A stretch of DNA of 64,000 nt from Sipunculus nudus (lineage: Eukaryota > Annelida > Sipuncula > Golfingiida > Sipunculidae): NCBI GenBank assembly GCA_026874595.1, contig CM049311.1, positions 68,863,453 through 68,927,452 on the forward strand. Reading direction: 5' to 3'. The position numbers were made by a program, and so were the translations under genes. Under the pieces are notes generated by a model. The model made no database searches, was not told the origin of the DNA, and saw only the letters and a list, made by a program, of their open reading frames with translations. This document shows positions 40,001 through 53,294 of the stretch, piece after piece. Every line of letters starts with the position of its first letter. Position 1 is the first letter of the stretch.

Positions 40001-40808
40001 TCTGGCACCAATTCGACCATTTATGATTAAATTTGTCTCAGACAGACCGAGAGATGGCGTCATCTTAATATGGGCATACCTTTTATTGTGTATAATCACA
40101 GTTCATGTATAATTCATTATAAGTGTGTCGAGTAGTTGAAGGCATTGGTTGTAAAATCATGTTCGATGATTGAGAGAAAAAAAGATCGATGATCGATTTT
40201 AATCGATTGTTTTATGTATCTTCTATATAACCGTGGAATATGCTGCATAGAATCATACCTAAATTTACCTGATCGAGTAAATTCAGTCTAACTTCTCACC
40301 ACGCTGAAAGGTCAAGGCAACAGCCGGGTTGTTGACACTTGTCCAAAAGGCCCGTTTTAATGCTGTTCGCTATTTAATGTCCATCTTGTTTATCTCTAAA
40401 AGGATTAGGATATGTATTTTTTTATAAAATGACTTATTTGCATACATGTGGTCGAAAAACGCAAACAGTTAATTTATTATGAAAAAAGTATGATCAATTT
40501 AATCGATAATGACAGAAAACGATCAATCTTCGACATAATAGAGCAATCAGCACAACTCATAATTACCAGAGTAATAGTACCTTAAGTTCTGGCAAAAGAC
40601 AAGCATTCTCATGCAACGCAAGACATAGCCAAACGTTCATACCAACCAGATTTAAATCTTAATGATAATACATGTAGTTGAAACCTATTGTTCTGTAGAA
40701 TGTTATACTTGTATTTATTCAATGGGTGATTATAATTAGGTGTCAGTGTTTATACATATAATCGAAAATGCTGACACATGAGGTTTGCTTATTACTTGAA
40801 CATACTGT

Positions 40809-40896
40809 ATATACATGACGTAATAATTAGGATTACGTATTGTGTTTAATGCATATACATGACGTAATAATTAGGATTACGTACTGTGTTTAATGC
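40809..40896. repeat. 44-bp tandem duplication with an inverted core
   Basis: Two adjacent near-identical copies of TACATGACGTAATAATTAGG followed by ATTACGTA and TGTGTTTAATGC. Inside each copy ACGTAAT and ATTACGT are inverted around AATTAGG. The corresponding place in unit C (about 50,545) has a single diverged copy. Confidence 0.85.
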
Positions 40897-42020
40897 GTAA
40901 ATGATTATATAGCGTTGAACACTTATTTTCCAGGCTACTGAAGAGTAGCCGTAATCGGAATTAATTACTTAAAACAAGTACCAAAATTTGCGGAAATAAT
41001 AACGGGGTCCATCACACTAGCCTAGTATTTGATGTCATTTCTAAATTTTCAATAATAATTTAGAAATAAACGAATTAAACGAATCAAAACAATCTCGTTA
41101 TCACAGTTGCCATGTGCATGTTCCTATATTCATACAAAAACACACTTTATATCCTTGAACTGTCTAATTGGCACGTCTGTAATATCGGCTTGAATATTTC
41201 ATAAATATGTTGTATGCAACTTACCCATGTTAAAGTGCCTTAGACATGTGGTCCATCTGAAAACCGGTTAGTTCTGATCATCGCTATCACTCCTTCAAGT
41301 AGATTGCTGTTTAATCAGTCAAATTAGAATACTAAATCTTCTGGGTTTTGGATATATAGAATATATCCGGATGTTTACGATCGTCTCTCACATATTGTAA
41401 GCGGGCTAACAGACAGATTAGAATAGAGTTACCACAAGAAGTTTTGTCCTCACCGTTGTGAACACTACAGAGTATAAACCATACAGCAACCCTTTGTACT
41501 AATACTCGGTATTGGTCGCAAATTACTCATTTTGAGACATATTTAAACGCTTGTCCAAACATGGTATTCTGGTCTGTGTATCCTTTCGAGTGTATAAGAC
41601 ATACTATAAACACGCACTCAAGAAACTAACGGTTAGAGTTTGGTAATATCTATGGAAAGAATTCAGTCCACTATTGTCCTGGGGCACGAACTTTAAACAA
41701 CCTCCGTAGTGAGGCTACGAGACAGGGATAAATATATGTATGAATGTGGAGAGCTGGTCATGCATGTTACACCCCCGAATAACAGATCCTGTGTAGTTTT
41801 GTGAATTTAGCCTAAGCAAATGGCCTTGAAATATATAAGAAATACCCGACTGTTTAAACTAAATATCACGGACAATTCAAATATCCCCCATATATTACAA
41901 GGGATAAATAACACAGTATACCTGAGGGGAACTGTTTTTTATGCTGATTAACTAAATATTTAAGTGGTACTCTATAATTTTCCCCGAATAATATTTTTTC
42001 AAGTTTACTATGAGTATAAA

Positions 42021-43567
42021 AGTGGCCCATTGGCCATGACGCTCAGCTAATTTTGACTGGGTGCTCGTCTCTTTTAAAAATGTTACATTTTGTCTGTAAG
42101 AATAGCCTATGGCTAATGTTACTGTGTTGAAAAATGGACAGAAAATAAAAATTTCAGGATTCGTAGAAGACATGCCAAGGACCCCCCTGGATTTCACAAT
42201 GGAGGGTTCCAAAGAAAATGGATACAATTTGTACCCTGTCTGTCCGGGTGCTCAAAATCATGTTTCTGGTCCATATCTAGCAGAATATAGGTCACCGTGA
42301 CCCAATTGCAGGTTTCCAAGGGGAATTGCCAATGACTTCATTGAATGTCATGTTAGAAGAGTCTAGGGCTAATTGATACAATTTGTGCCCTGTCTGACTG
42401 CCCAGAACCATGCTTCTGGCCAATAGCTTGCAGAATATAGGTCACCATGACCTAATTTCAGGTTTTCAAGGAGATTTTCCTAGAACCTCCCAGGATGTTG
42501 CGTAAGAAGATTCTAAGACTAATGGATACAATTTGTGACCCGTCTGACTGTCTGGGTGCTTATATGACATCTAACTATAGGTCGCAAAATATAGGTCACA
42601 GTGACTTATGACAGTTTTCTAAGGACATTTGCCAAGGACGTCTCAGAATGTAGCCTTAGAAGATTCTATGCCTAACATATATTCAATGATTGCCCTATCT
42701 AACTTTCTGGGTGCTCAAAATTCTTTTTTTCCGCCTGTACGTCACAAAATATAGGTCACCATGACCTAAATTCAGGTTTCCAAGGAGATTTGCCTAGAAC
42801 CTCCCAGGATATTGTGTTAGCAGATTTTAGGCCTAACATATACAAAGTTTGCCTTGTCTAACTGCCTGGGTGCTCAAAACCCTTTTTCAGCCCATAGGTC
42901 ACTGAATATAGGTCACAATTACCTTATTTTAGGTGTCTACGGAAATTTGCCTACAACCTCCGAGGATATTGCGTTAGAAGATTCTAGGACTAATGGATAC
43001 AATATGTGCCTTGTCTAACCGTCTGGCTGCTCAAAACCATTTTTCAGCCCATAGGTCACAAAATATAGGTCACCATGACCTAATTTAAAGATTCCAAGGA
43101 CATTTGACCAGGACCTCCCCTGAATTTTATGTTAGAAGATTCTAGGCTTGACAAATAATATTTGTCGCTATCTGGCATTCAGGGTTTTCGTACGATATCT
43201 TTTCCCTATAGGTCGCAGAATATAGGTCACAGTGACCTTGTTTCAGGTTTCCAAGGACATTTGCCTAGGAACTCCCTAAATGTCACGTTGCAGGATTCTA
43301 GGCTTAATGGATACAATTTGTGCCCCGTCTGACTGTCTGGGTGCTCAAAATCATGTTTTTTGGCCTGTAGATCACAAAATATAGGTCACCACGACCAAAT
43401 TTCGGGTTTCTAAGGAGATTGCCTGGGACATCCCTGGATGTACAGTTAAAAGTTTCTAGGTCTATCGGTTACGATTTGTGCCCTGTTAACGGATGGACGG
43501 CACGACGGACGGACTCCGGACAAAGTGAGATCGCCATAGCTCAGACTACTCACAGTCAGCTGAGCTG
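42021..43567 (+). mobile_element. pearl/CvA-like element with eight to nine ~157-bp core repeats
   Basis: The left end is GGCCATGACGCTCAGCT. The right side has ACGG-type sequence (GACGGCACGACGGACGGAC) and then ATAGCTCAGACTACTCACAG and TCAGCTGAGCT. The core marker AATATAGGTCACC (or close variants) recurs at about 42,283, 42,433, 42,587, 42,747, 42,904, 43,062, 43,219 and 43,377, a spacing of 150-160 bp. Ends and subterminal sequence (CGGTTACGATTTGTGCCCTG then TTAACGG) match the 29.6-kb elements, but the core is different. It lies inside unit B, and no equivalent element was seen at that point in units A and C. Confidence 0.8.
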
Positions 43568-45339
43568 ATACAATATAACTTTTACAGTTTTATAAATCTG
43601 TATAATCCACTGGGGTGAAAGTAATTTAATGCATGGTCTCACCTAGATAAATTATTGTCATCTATATTGTCATTTAATTAAATATGAGTTTTATAGCGAG
43701 TTTAATCATAACGTCGGTGCCTAGAAGAACACATTTTCCTTTAAAACTTTGAGTACAGTCACCAAAGTGTAGGGTATAAATTTATTAATTTCGTTTATTA
43801 TCCGGTAATTGGCCTGTCAATGTAAAACGTGCGCAATGTATTACACCAACTAAACAATCACAATTCTCCCGTTATGATTGTTTTTACTCAGGATGCCACT
43901 TACCGCTGGCCTTGGATAGTGATGCCACAGTCCAAGCCATTGAACTCAACATTATCACCGACTGGCCTTGAGGAAAGTCACCGTCAGTGGCTTAAGGCTA
44001 CAGTGGCACTCTCGACCCCGAGACCCTCTAAATAATAGATGGTCGTTACACATAAACAGGTTGTAAATGGCTAAACTAACATCAGTGTAGTCTAACTGAT
44101 ATGCCTTTTCGACAAATATATGACATCACCACACCTTATTTTCAAAAGAGTTGACACGATGCCTTCAGCATCCGTAATGTGACACATTGGACAGGTCGTT
44201 TTTTTTTAATAAACATGTTGACCCTGCAATTTAACTGCTTTGCCATGTTGCCAAAGGACACAGAAAACTGAAATAATATACGAACTTGGTGTAGAAATAG
44301 ATTTATAAATAAGAGTTCTATATATCGTCATTTTGATCACCAGGTTTCCATTGATTAGAATAACCTCATGACCTACGTCATTGTTTTCAAAAGAAAGGAC
44401 AAAGGATATATTTGTCACGTTAACTCCATGGCGGCGGTCGTTCCCCTTCAGCTATAGTACAATGACTTCCCCGGTCTTTGCATATAGATTTGACATGAAA
44501 AGCACATAAGTCAAAATCTATTAATTCCGGTCAAAAGTACAAATTAGGAACGCAGTAACATAGTTAAAAAAGGTGTTGTAAAAAAGGATGTGACGTAGCT
44601 CACAGGTATATGCATTAGACTTGTTTCGGAGGTGATGGTATATTAGCACAATGAGCAAATGAAAGAAATGATAGAATAAGAGAAATTCTTCATGTCCTTT
44701 TTTGGTATGTTTGCTACAAGTACCTCCTGCTTGCTTGGTGGGATCGAATACTTAACAAAAGAATGTCACATTCAAAGTATATTTTTTACAATAAATTCGA
44801 AGTTGAAGTATGTACTACCAGGCATGATAAACATTTGAAACTGACGAAAGAAGTCTTACTAGATTCAATATATTTCATATTTATCTCACAGAAACGGAAG
44901 TTTCCCTTGGCAGACAGATATTAAATCACGGATGACACACATTCTTTTCAAAGAAGTATGAACATATGCGCATTTTCATGTAGAGCTGCATGGTATTCCT
45001 AGATGCTATGGGAATGAAGAATGTCCTATGACAGGAACGTGTCATTATTGGTCAAGTTCCGACGTTATAGCACGACTTAAATGTCAGGTCAATGACCGGT
45101 GTATTTTTTTCAGTCAGACGTAGCCGAAATGATTGTTTCAGGAACAACTCAAACACCACGGAACAGTGTTGTTTGGTCGATTTCCACTGGTCTGGTTACA
45201 AAATACATCATGGCGACAATAGAACAGGGTAACCAAATCGTTGGTTAGATTGAGTGTTATGTCGCCAAGGGGTTAAGCGTTTAAATCTCTGTGTGATCAT
45301 ATCATCTCCCACGTCAATCAAATACTTAAATAACTTACT

Positions 45340-45640
45340 ACAGAACGTTATCCTGCTGGAGTCCAGCTGTTAAGAGAAGAATTGTGCAAAAAATGAAAGA
45401 AGCATGAAACTTGGCATAATAGTTGTCCATACCATACTCAATATTTTCAGATATAGGGCCAAGCGGAATTTACTCTATCTTGGTCAAAATCCAAGATGGC
45501 GGCCAATATGGCCGCCGGATTATAAAATATCTATATATCTGGTTATATTAGTCCTAGAATGCATTGCAAGTGCACTATTTCTATGTTTTCGGGGTCACGA
45601 AATTCATTTATAAGGGTTTCAAGTATGTTTTATGACTCTA
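45340..45640 (+). repeat. AAGATGGCGGCC-type repeat, left copy of an inverted set
   Basis: Contains GAATTGTGCAAAAAATGAAA, AGATATAGGGCCAAGCGGAA, GGTCAAAATCCAAGATGGCG, CCGCCGGATTAT and GTTTTCGGGGTCACGAAATT. The same sequence occurs inverted at 48440-48755 and, more diverged, at 48770-49085. ORFs over it are not conserved between copies. Confidence 0.85.
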
Positions 45641-46119
45641 TGGTTGAATTCTGGTTTGTTGATTTTGAAATTATGCTAAATTTGCCTTTGTCTAGCACAT
45701 CGAATAGAAAACATTATTTGCTGAGTTCTGCTGAGCAGTTGCATACTTGTTCTCAAATGAAAGTGTTATTTCCTTGGCTAGATTTGTCTGTTTTGTCATG
45801 CATTTTCATCCATGAATTGTAGAACAGTTTCGATTGCAATTTTAATTTCCCTTTATTTGCATGCTGATAAAAGTAATTGCTTTGGAGAGGTGATGGCGCA
45901 AGAAACTGCTGTGTCAAAATCTAAAATAAAATTAAGAACTACATATGTCCATAAACACTAATCATTAGGATATTTGAAACCAACATACATGTAAATAGAT
46001 TCTGCGATCAACGTAACTTTCATGCAAAAAGATTTAGTGCAATTGCAAAATATCACATGCATTAATAAAATTGTGCTGACATTTGAAATATACATTATTT
46101 CAGCCCTTTATCTGTTTCA

Positions 46120-46310
46120 ATGTAATGGTGTAGACAGTCGAGTGGAGAGACGCTCGTCTATCTCAAAAACCCCAGGTTTGATCAACATCATTCCTATCAG
46201 AGTGGGTTGTAGTGGTCCTTCCATGGTCAGTTGTTTCTCCGTGTTCTCCGATTATCTAAAACCCTATATACTACCGAACGCAGCAATTCGAGCCATGGAG
46301 AGGAGCTTGT
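46120..46310 (+). mobile_element. possible tRNA-related SINE
   Basis: GAGTGGAGAGACGCTCGTCT resembles an A-box region and CCCCAGGTTTGATCAACATC a B-box region. They are followed by GAGTGGGTTGTAGTGGTCCT, which recurs inverted at 48,221-48,242. Boxes are diverged, so the class is tentative. Confidence 0.4.
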
Positions 46311-48139
46311 TATAGTTGTTATAACTAACTGTACAATCCATATAAAATATATATACAAATAAAATAAACAATCTATATTAAATAACGTTTAGCTAGCTTA
46401 TAATGCGTGCGTGGCAGAATAAAGACATATATAAGAAGCTCACACCTGTCAGATTCTATATGCCTACTGCGTACGTATTGAAATTTTGCTAAAAGTGTCT
46501 TTTTCATTAGCACTTCTAATGTTAAAATCCTGTAAAGTTTGTTTAATACTGCATTTTTAAATGAAAGTGTCATTTGCTGAGCTTTGTTTCATTATATTAT
46601 TTTTTTCTGTTTGATTTCCCTAGAGGCGATGGATGAAAGAAATTTAGCTATTATGTCTGGTATCAAATATGGTAAATTTTACGATCAACTTCTCATTCAT
46701 GTAAATCTTTGTTAATGAAGTTTGGAAATATCAGATTGTAGTGCTGAAATTTAAAATACATGTACTGGTTATCTGAACACCATGCGTGTTTCCACGGAAA
46801 ATGGTATCCATAAATTATTTAGACTACATGCATGCATGACAGGATACGCACATATGTAGAAGCTCACACGTGTTTGATGTACAGATTCTTTGCTTCTTTT
46901 TCCATAAGGAAGGCTTTCACACTGTATGTTGGCATGAAGACAGAATCAGCACACATTTAGAGGAGCATAACATGTTGCTGTATGCTACCTTTGTGCTATG
47001 GTGATGAATGCATGATATAATCAACATACATGTAGATACCTTTGCAGATTGCTAATATTGTGATGTTATGATGATGCTCGTAGAAAATAATTAACATGTA
47101 CAAGTAAAATATCACTACGTTTTCCCGTTGCTGCTATTTTCGTGATATAAAACTTTTTCGAATTTAACGAGTTGGAATTCACTTTGCATGATGTGTTGGT
47201 GTCAACAAAATACTTTCATTTGCTAAAAATATGGATATTCATGTAGTTCATACATGTATTATTAGAATATTTACCACATGTATCAAACTTCAGGGGTCAG
47301 TGCTGCCAGTGTTCAAGCCAGCTGATCGTTGAAGTTTCAGGGATGTACGATGAGGGAATGAAAAAGCAAGGCGCAATATAGAATTTCGAATTCACACTAC
47401 AAGATTGAAAAATATAATAAACCCTTAGGTTCCAGACATACATTTTGTCTTCATCACCTAGATTATATCAAAATTCAGTACAAAGTTTGGTTTTAGGTTT
47501 CATTTACTTTATTGGTGAATGTAACGGTTCTGTGCTTGAAGCTGCTGTGCTATGGCTATCAACTGATTTTTTTACTTTCTGTCAGCTTTATGCCCAAATG
47601 CAGAATGTTTGGGAAACTTTTATTTCATACCACATGCTTCATCAAGTGAACATACATCAATAAGAATAGACTAATTCTGAATATTATACCTGAATATTAT
47701 TACTGCTTAACAGAATAGTTTATTACATAGCATTTTGTAATGTTGCCATCAACTTTTTTTTCACTTATGCCTGAATATTTTCTTTTAGATCTAACAGGAC
47801 AACAGTGTTTTCTTCTGGTAAATCACACACAAAAAATTCCAATTTATTAACTATCGGTTATGTTTATCTTAGGTGCAAGGCTCAGTGCGATCTACAATTT
47901 TGCATCATGTGCACATGGTGTAAAATAAATGTAGTAAATATTTTTTTTGTAATTATATTTATAAATACATGTTAGTAATATAAAATGTGTGCATTATGTA
48001 AGCAAATGAATTATTTTAAGCAGTAACGGTAAATTCAAAGGCAATGTCAGCTAATCTTACCATATCACCAAAGTAGCAGGTAAATTACAAACTGCACATG
48101 TATCTGCAAGTTTGCTGATTCCGTATGCACAATCACTAC

Positions 48140-48345
48140 ATTACAAGGAGTAGGACGACGCCTAGTGGTTACGGCTTTGGACATCGGAGTTGTAGGTCCC
48201 CACTGGTTAGAATCAGAAGTCAAGGAGAACCACTACAACCCACTCCCATAGCAACGCCGATTATAGAAATTTCGTCGCCAGTGGAGAGAGCCGAGCGTTT
48301 TTTACCACTCAATACATTGAAAGAGACAAAGTGTTCAAATATTTG
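48140..48345 (-). mobile_element. possible second copy of the same SINE-like repeat (inverted)
   Basis: The minus strand carries GAGTGGGTTGTAGTGGTTCT and, upstream of it, CTCGGCTCTCTCCACTGG, shared in order with the 46.1-kb copy. The plus strand also shows CGCCTAGTGGTTACGGCTTT, a tRNA-like A-box phrase, so two opposed repeats may be fused here. Confidence 0.35.
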
Positions 48346-48439
48346 AAATAATCATATATATTAAATTTCAGCACAGGATTCAACAAATAAGTTTTGCCGT
48401 TCCATGTGCACGAAAAAGGCAATTAAGCACAATTATAAT

Positions 48440-49085
48440 ACCAAATAAAACCAGATTTTATTCACAGAGTCATTATACTGACTTGAAACCCATATAACTG
48501 AATTTCTCGACCCCAAAAACATAGAAATAGTGCACTTGCAATACATTCTAGGACAAATAACACCGCATATATTATTATTTCATAATCCGGCGGCCATATT
48601 GTCCGCCACCTTGGATTTTGACCAAGATATTCTGAATTCCGCTTGGCCTCATATCTGGAAATACTGAGTTTGGTCTGGACTACTATTATTCCAAGTTTCA
48701 TTCTTCTTTTATCTTTTATACAATTCTTTTATATATGCAGCTTAACCGCTGACCTAATGGAAATATTACCGAACTCTTGTTATAAAAACATAAAATGAGT
48801 ACCTGGAGAGGTTTTGAACCTCTAAAATTGAATTTCTTGGCCCAAAAAACATAAAAATAGAGTACTTGCAATGCTTTCTAGCGACATTATAACTCGAGTT
48901 ATTGACATTTTCAATTCGGCGGCCATCTTGGCCGCCGTCTTGGATTTTGGCCAAGATAATTTATTTTCAGCTTGGCCCTATATCTGAAATTCACCATTAA
49001 GCTCCAAAGAACAGTTCTGGAAACTTTCATGCTTCTTTCATTTTTTGCACAATTCCTCCAAATATGGGGGCTTAACCGCTGAACT
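48440..49085 (-). repeat. two tandem inverted copies of the AAGATGGCGGCC-type repeat
   Basis: The copy at 48440-48755 is closest to the 45.4-kb copy. The copy at 48770-49085 is more diverged but has the same order, including CAGCGGTTAAGC at its start, GGCCAAAATCCAAGACGGCG and GAGGTTCAAAACCTC. Together with the 45.4-kb copy they bound a 3.7-kb segment as large inverted repeats. Confidence 0.85.
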
Positions 49086-52000
49086 ACTGTTTTGAAAAGA
49101 TGTTTCACACTAATATTGCAACAAGAGCTATATCATAGCATACCGTTTAAGTCTCTCTGACGACATTCTCTTGAGATCAAAATGTAATCATTTTCTTAAT
49201 CAAGTAAGTTTATCATGATGATTGTTGCATTGAATCCATCAAAAAGATTCCTCAATATTATATCATCCTTTTTAGCTACACATGCGTGGTATCGTTTGTA
49301 AAATCGTTCGGATCAACTAATCAAAAAGAAAAACATTACAGATTTTGCTTCAATTATCCTTATTCTGCTACCTCCGAATATTCCTAATTGGTAATTGTAT
49401 GTTAATTGGTATATAAATTATTGATATGCCAGTAACCGTTACAAAAGAAAATATAAATTGTATTTTCTGATATAAAGAATAAAGAATTCTCTTATTTACC
49501 AGTGTGTTTACGAAAGTTCATGTCTAGGTCTGGTAGGTTCATACTGGAAACTTTCAAGATTCTACAATGTAAGAAAGAGTTCATGAAATGATTTTTTTTT
49601 TGGTATTTTCTGTAAATTAACCTTAGAAAGCTTCCGTTTCACGGCTTTATCACAAGAGAATATATGAACTTGTTCTGCATGAATCCTAATAAAAAGAAGG
49701 GAACGAAATTGTACACTGTTTTATATAGATTCATTGATAAGTGTCCAGGATTGTCACTCATCCGTTAGAAAACGTCCGTGATCTGTTTACACAAACTGAA
49801 TGCTGCTGACCCTTATTTAACTATCTGACTCGTGTACATTAAGAGGAAACTGACAATCCAATCAACTGGCTGATTGGCCAAATCAAACGAATTCTTTGTC
49901 AAAGTAGTATGGCTTCACGCTGGTTATCTGTTGTCTGGTTATCAGTACAGTCTCCGCATTTTAAAAGTCCAGCCCACGTCATATTTTAAAGTAGATTATG
50001 AAACACTGACATAGAATTAATACAAAGTTATAGATATAAAAAAGGAGTCTGTATTGTCGTCTGCTGAATGATGTGTGTTCCAAGGCCCGCCTTAAATCCA
50101 GATCACGACTCTCATCCCGCTGTTCTCCTTAACGTTGTCACTATTCCAAATAACAGGGTTAACTTCTACTTGATTTCAATTAGACTGGCATAAAATCCGA
50201 CCATTCATGATAACTTTTGGGATTCAAGGTGAGAGGGAGGGATCTAAATGGTCCGACGATGGTGGGCGTTGCATCAATTATGAAAAATCAATTGATCTGT
50301 TTCTGTATAATACAAGTGTAAAATAAAAATATATTTCATGTTATTATTATCAAAATAGTAGCACCTTGAGGTCTGTCAAATGGTCCGCATTGGTATATAA
50401 AATCTACAGAACAAACTATCATCAGTCAGCACCAAAGTGTCAAATGATGCTAGTTGAAAAAGATGTGTGTTTTCTCTTATATATTCTATTCATTCCTGTT
50501 TTTAATAATAGTTGTGATTAGATATACCGGTGTACACCGTATGTACATGAAGTAATAATTATGTATCAGTACTCAGATTTATGTATAAATGGTAATACAG
50601 TGCAAATATCATTATTATCCAAATCTTTACAAACCAAATTTCTAGCTACACATGATGATTAAAGATGCGTTATAAAATTTTTAAAACCTAAACATTATTC
50701 TTTACATAAACACTACGCTGGTATATACGGTAAACATACAGTCCTTGAAATCAGCACAGCATGGGCGTCTGATTATAGAAAAGAAACGGACTGAATCAAA
50801 ACTACACATGGCACCTTAAATAGAATTTAAACCCTGTGCATATACACACACAAAACAACATATAATGTACTAAATTCAGTAAACTAGAATGAAATCAATG
50901 CTGGTTATGTAAATAAAAATTTACTCTTATTTCTTGAAACTTTAGATCTTTAAGGTGGCCTAGAATGTCTGTTACAACGACACTGTTAATTCCTGAATAT
51001 GTTATGAGTAAATTAACAATGTTTATTAGTACCAACCGTCCAAATTCCGTAGAATAGTTGCTTATATTTAGGAGCAATTTTATCGTAACACTAAATGTTG
51101 TACACTGACTGATGTGGCGTATCTAGATTGCTAATATTTAGGACATATATACAGACTTGCGTCTCCAGAAGGTTACAGTCGTACCCCATATTTTGATTTG
51201 GTCACAGCTCTGTAAACAACGTTTGAGCTATATTTGCCCTTATTGTTGACAACCCTATAGCGTATGACCATAGAGCAGCACTGTTTAAATATATTCAGTA
51301 TTGGTCGCAAATGATTTATTTTGGAATAGATTTAATACCTTGTTCAAACATTATATTCTGGTTTGTGTAGTCTTTCCGGTGTTCTGGACAAACTATAAAC
51401 ACACACCCAAGTTACTAACGGTTAGTTCGGTAGTATACATTGGAAAGATTCATTCGATTTTTGTCCTTGGGTAAGCACTTTACACAATTCAATTTTGAGC
51501 CTTCCGTGCAAGATATACAGATGTCTTAATGTAAATTGCTGCCAATGCATATGACCTGCTGAAATCTCAGCACTCGTGTAGTTGCGAGGCTCTAGCATAA
51601 ACATGTAGCCTCGTAAAATCAGAAATAACGGCTGTATAGTGTACAGACACACATACACACAGTAGAATTCTGCCTCGGTACTTGTTAAAAGTCGAACAAA
51701 ATTGCGATTATTCTATGCTCAATAACTACGGTAATATAACATTTTCCTGACATTCAATATTTGCACACAAAATAGATAAGCTTTTCCACAAGTGGACTGC
51801 GGAGGCCAGTATTGACTTGTACTGGCTAGAGACGGTCATTATCATGAGGGTAAGAATAAAATATAATTCATGCAATGCCATGTAGTCATACAAGCTGATG
51901 GAATGAGAATATTTGATCGGTATCAGGGAGGTAAAAATAAGGAATTATATTTTGCCGGGAATTCTCAAACCTGGTCGCTACTTTTAACTATGGTGAATGA

Positions 52001-52600
52001 ACAGATATGCCAAACCAAAATTGTCGCTGTTAAGTGCAACATTCAAGCTGAATTTCCAATGTGTACGTAATGTTGCATAATAATATGTAACCGGAAAATA
52101 TCTGAAAATTAAAGGAACTTGATTATTATGATAATTTCACATTATACATCTTAAAACAAGTTCCAGCAGCAGTAAATAAACAATAATGTAAATTGATTTA
52201 CAGGTAAGAAAGGACCATAAGACAAGCTAAAACATAATTTATATGATGCATGGAATTGTAAAATTGATCATTTTTAATGGTTCCCGGATCTTTTATAGTT
52301 TTACAATTTCATTTAAAGGAGATGCATCCCCTGGTTTATAAAAGAAAACCAACAGAAAAGTATTTATTTATTTTATTCATTTCCAGGTACTTTGGCCTGC
52401 CAAAGTAAAAAATAGAAAAATAATATCACTTAATCCACGAACTCATTAAAGAATTATATAATTATTGCAAATCTGAGGTGGCTGGGCAAAACTCATGCCA
52501 TGCATGTGCACATAGCCTTACGCCATCGACGTAATGTATAATGGGTGATACATTTAATTAAACTACAGAAACTTAAAATACTCTTAAAATTTTTAAGCAT
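49086..52600. repeat. segmental duplication, unit C
   Basis: Landmarks: ATATGAACTTGTTCTGCATG (49,662), AAATCCAGATCACGACTCTC (50,095), ATTTTGGAATAGATTTAATA (51,320), CACACCCAAGTTACTAACGG (51,401) and TATTTATTTTATTCATTTCC (52,363). The unit is shorter than A and B, and its right end is hard to define. There is no coding region. Confidence 0.6.
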
Positions 52601-53294
52601 AATTTAATTACCACGTCCCATAAATGTTACTTCTAGTTGAATGCTTGTTCAGTTCTGTTGCTGGATAACCATGCTGGACAGTCATTGGATGTGGCTAAGG
52701 GGAGTTGTCGGAAAAAGGGATTACGTTATTGCCTTAAAGCAAACACCCTGGCCATCTTGTATTATGAGATCCGACCTTAAAACGCGTATTGTCTTGAACA
52801 AAAATCAGTGATTGTGATGATTTTCCGTATGGTCACATAAAACCTCACGAAGCCAAGACTATTATGAAAAGATAAACATCTTTCATCGAAGCTGTGACTG
52901 TAACGCAAAGCAACGCAAGAGATAATGTTTTTTTCACGACACGGTTTATCATCTTAATGCTTCCTGTCTGTCCCCTTTCTTTCTTCACCCGGCGCGATTC
53001 TTAGGGTCATGTGACATGCTTTTTTCATAAACTCAAAGAATTATTTTGTTTCTATTCCGCCGCCTCTGAACGCCGATGAGTGCATGCCGTAAAAGAAATA
53101 TTTTTTCCCCATCACATGGTGATCACGAAGGTCAGGGATAGTCTCGGGATGAGCCTCGTGGAACCTGGAAACAAGGGGTAACATCTGGTGAATTATTATG
53201 TTTTAGCTCAGGACTTTATCTTTATATCAGCTAATGTAAAGAATATGTTATAATGCTGATTAGTCTTTAAATGAGTATGTGATAACAATATCCA
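52601..53294. other. spacer without recognised features
   Basis: A moderately GC-rich patch at 52,960-53,200 has no open reading frame with splice borders. Nothing else is supportable. Confidence 0.4.

Larger units (their letters stand above)
39201..45389. repeat. segmental duplication, unit B (interrupted by a pearl-like element)
   Basis: Landmarks equivalent to unit A: GTGAATACTTGTACTGCATG (39,470), AAAATTCAGATCACGATTCT (39,887), TTTTGAGACATATTTAAACG (41,528), GAATGTGGAGAGCTGGTCAT (41,743), CACCAAAGTGTAGG (43,760), CTTGGATAGTGATGCCACAG (43,912) and CACGGAACAGTGTTGTTTGG (45,157). After subtracting the element at 42.02-43.57 kb the unit is close to unit A in length. I see no gene in it. Confidence 0.7.
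45641..48439. other. interior of the inverted-repeat-bounded insertion
   Basis: About 2.8 kb with no supportable gene. It contains two short regions that look SINE-like (46,120-46,310 and 48,140-48,345) and otherwise AT-rich sequence with small ORFs only. Confidence 0.4.
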
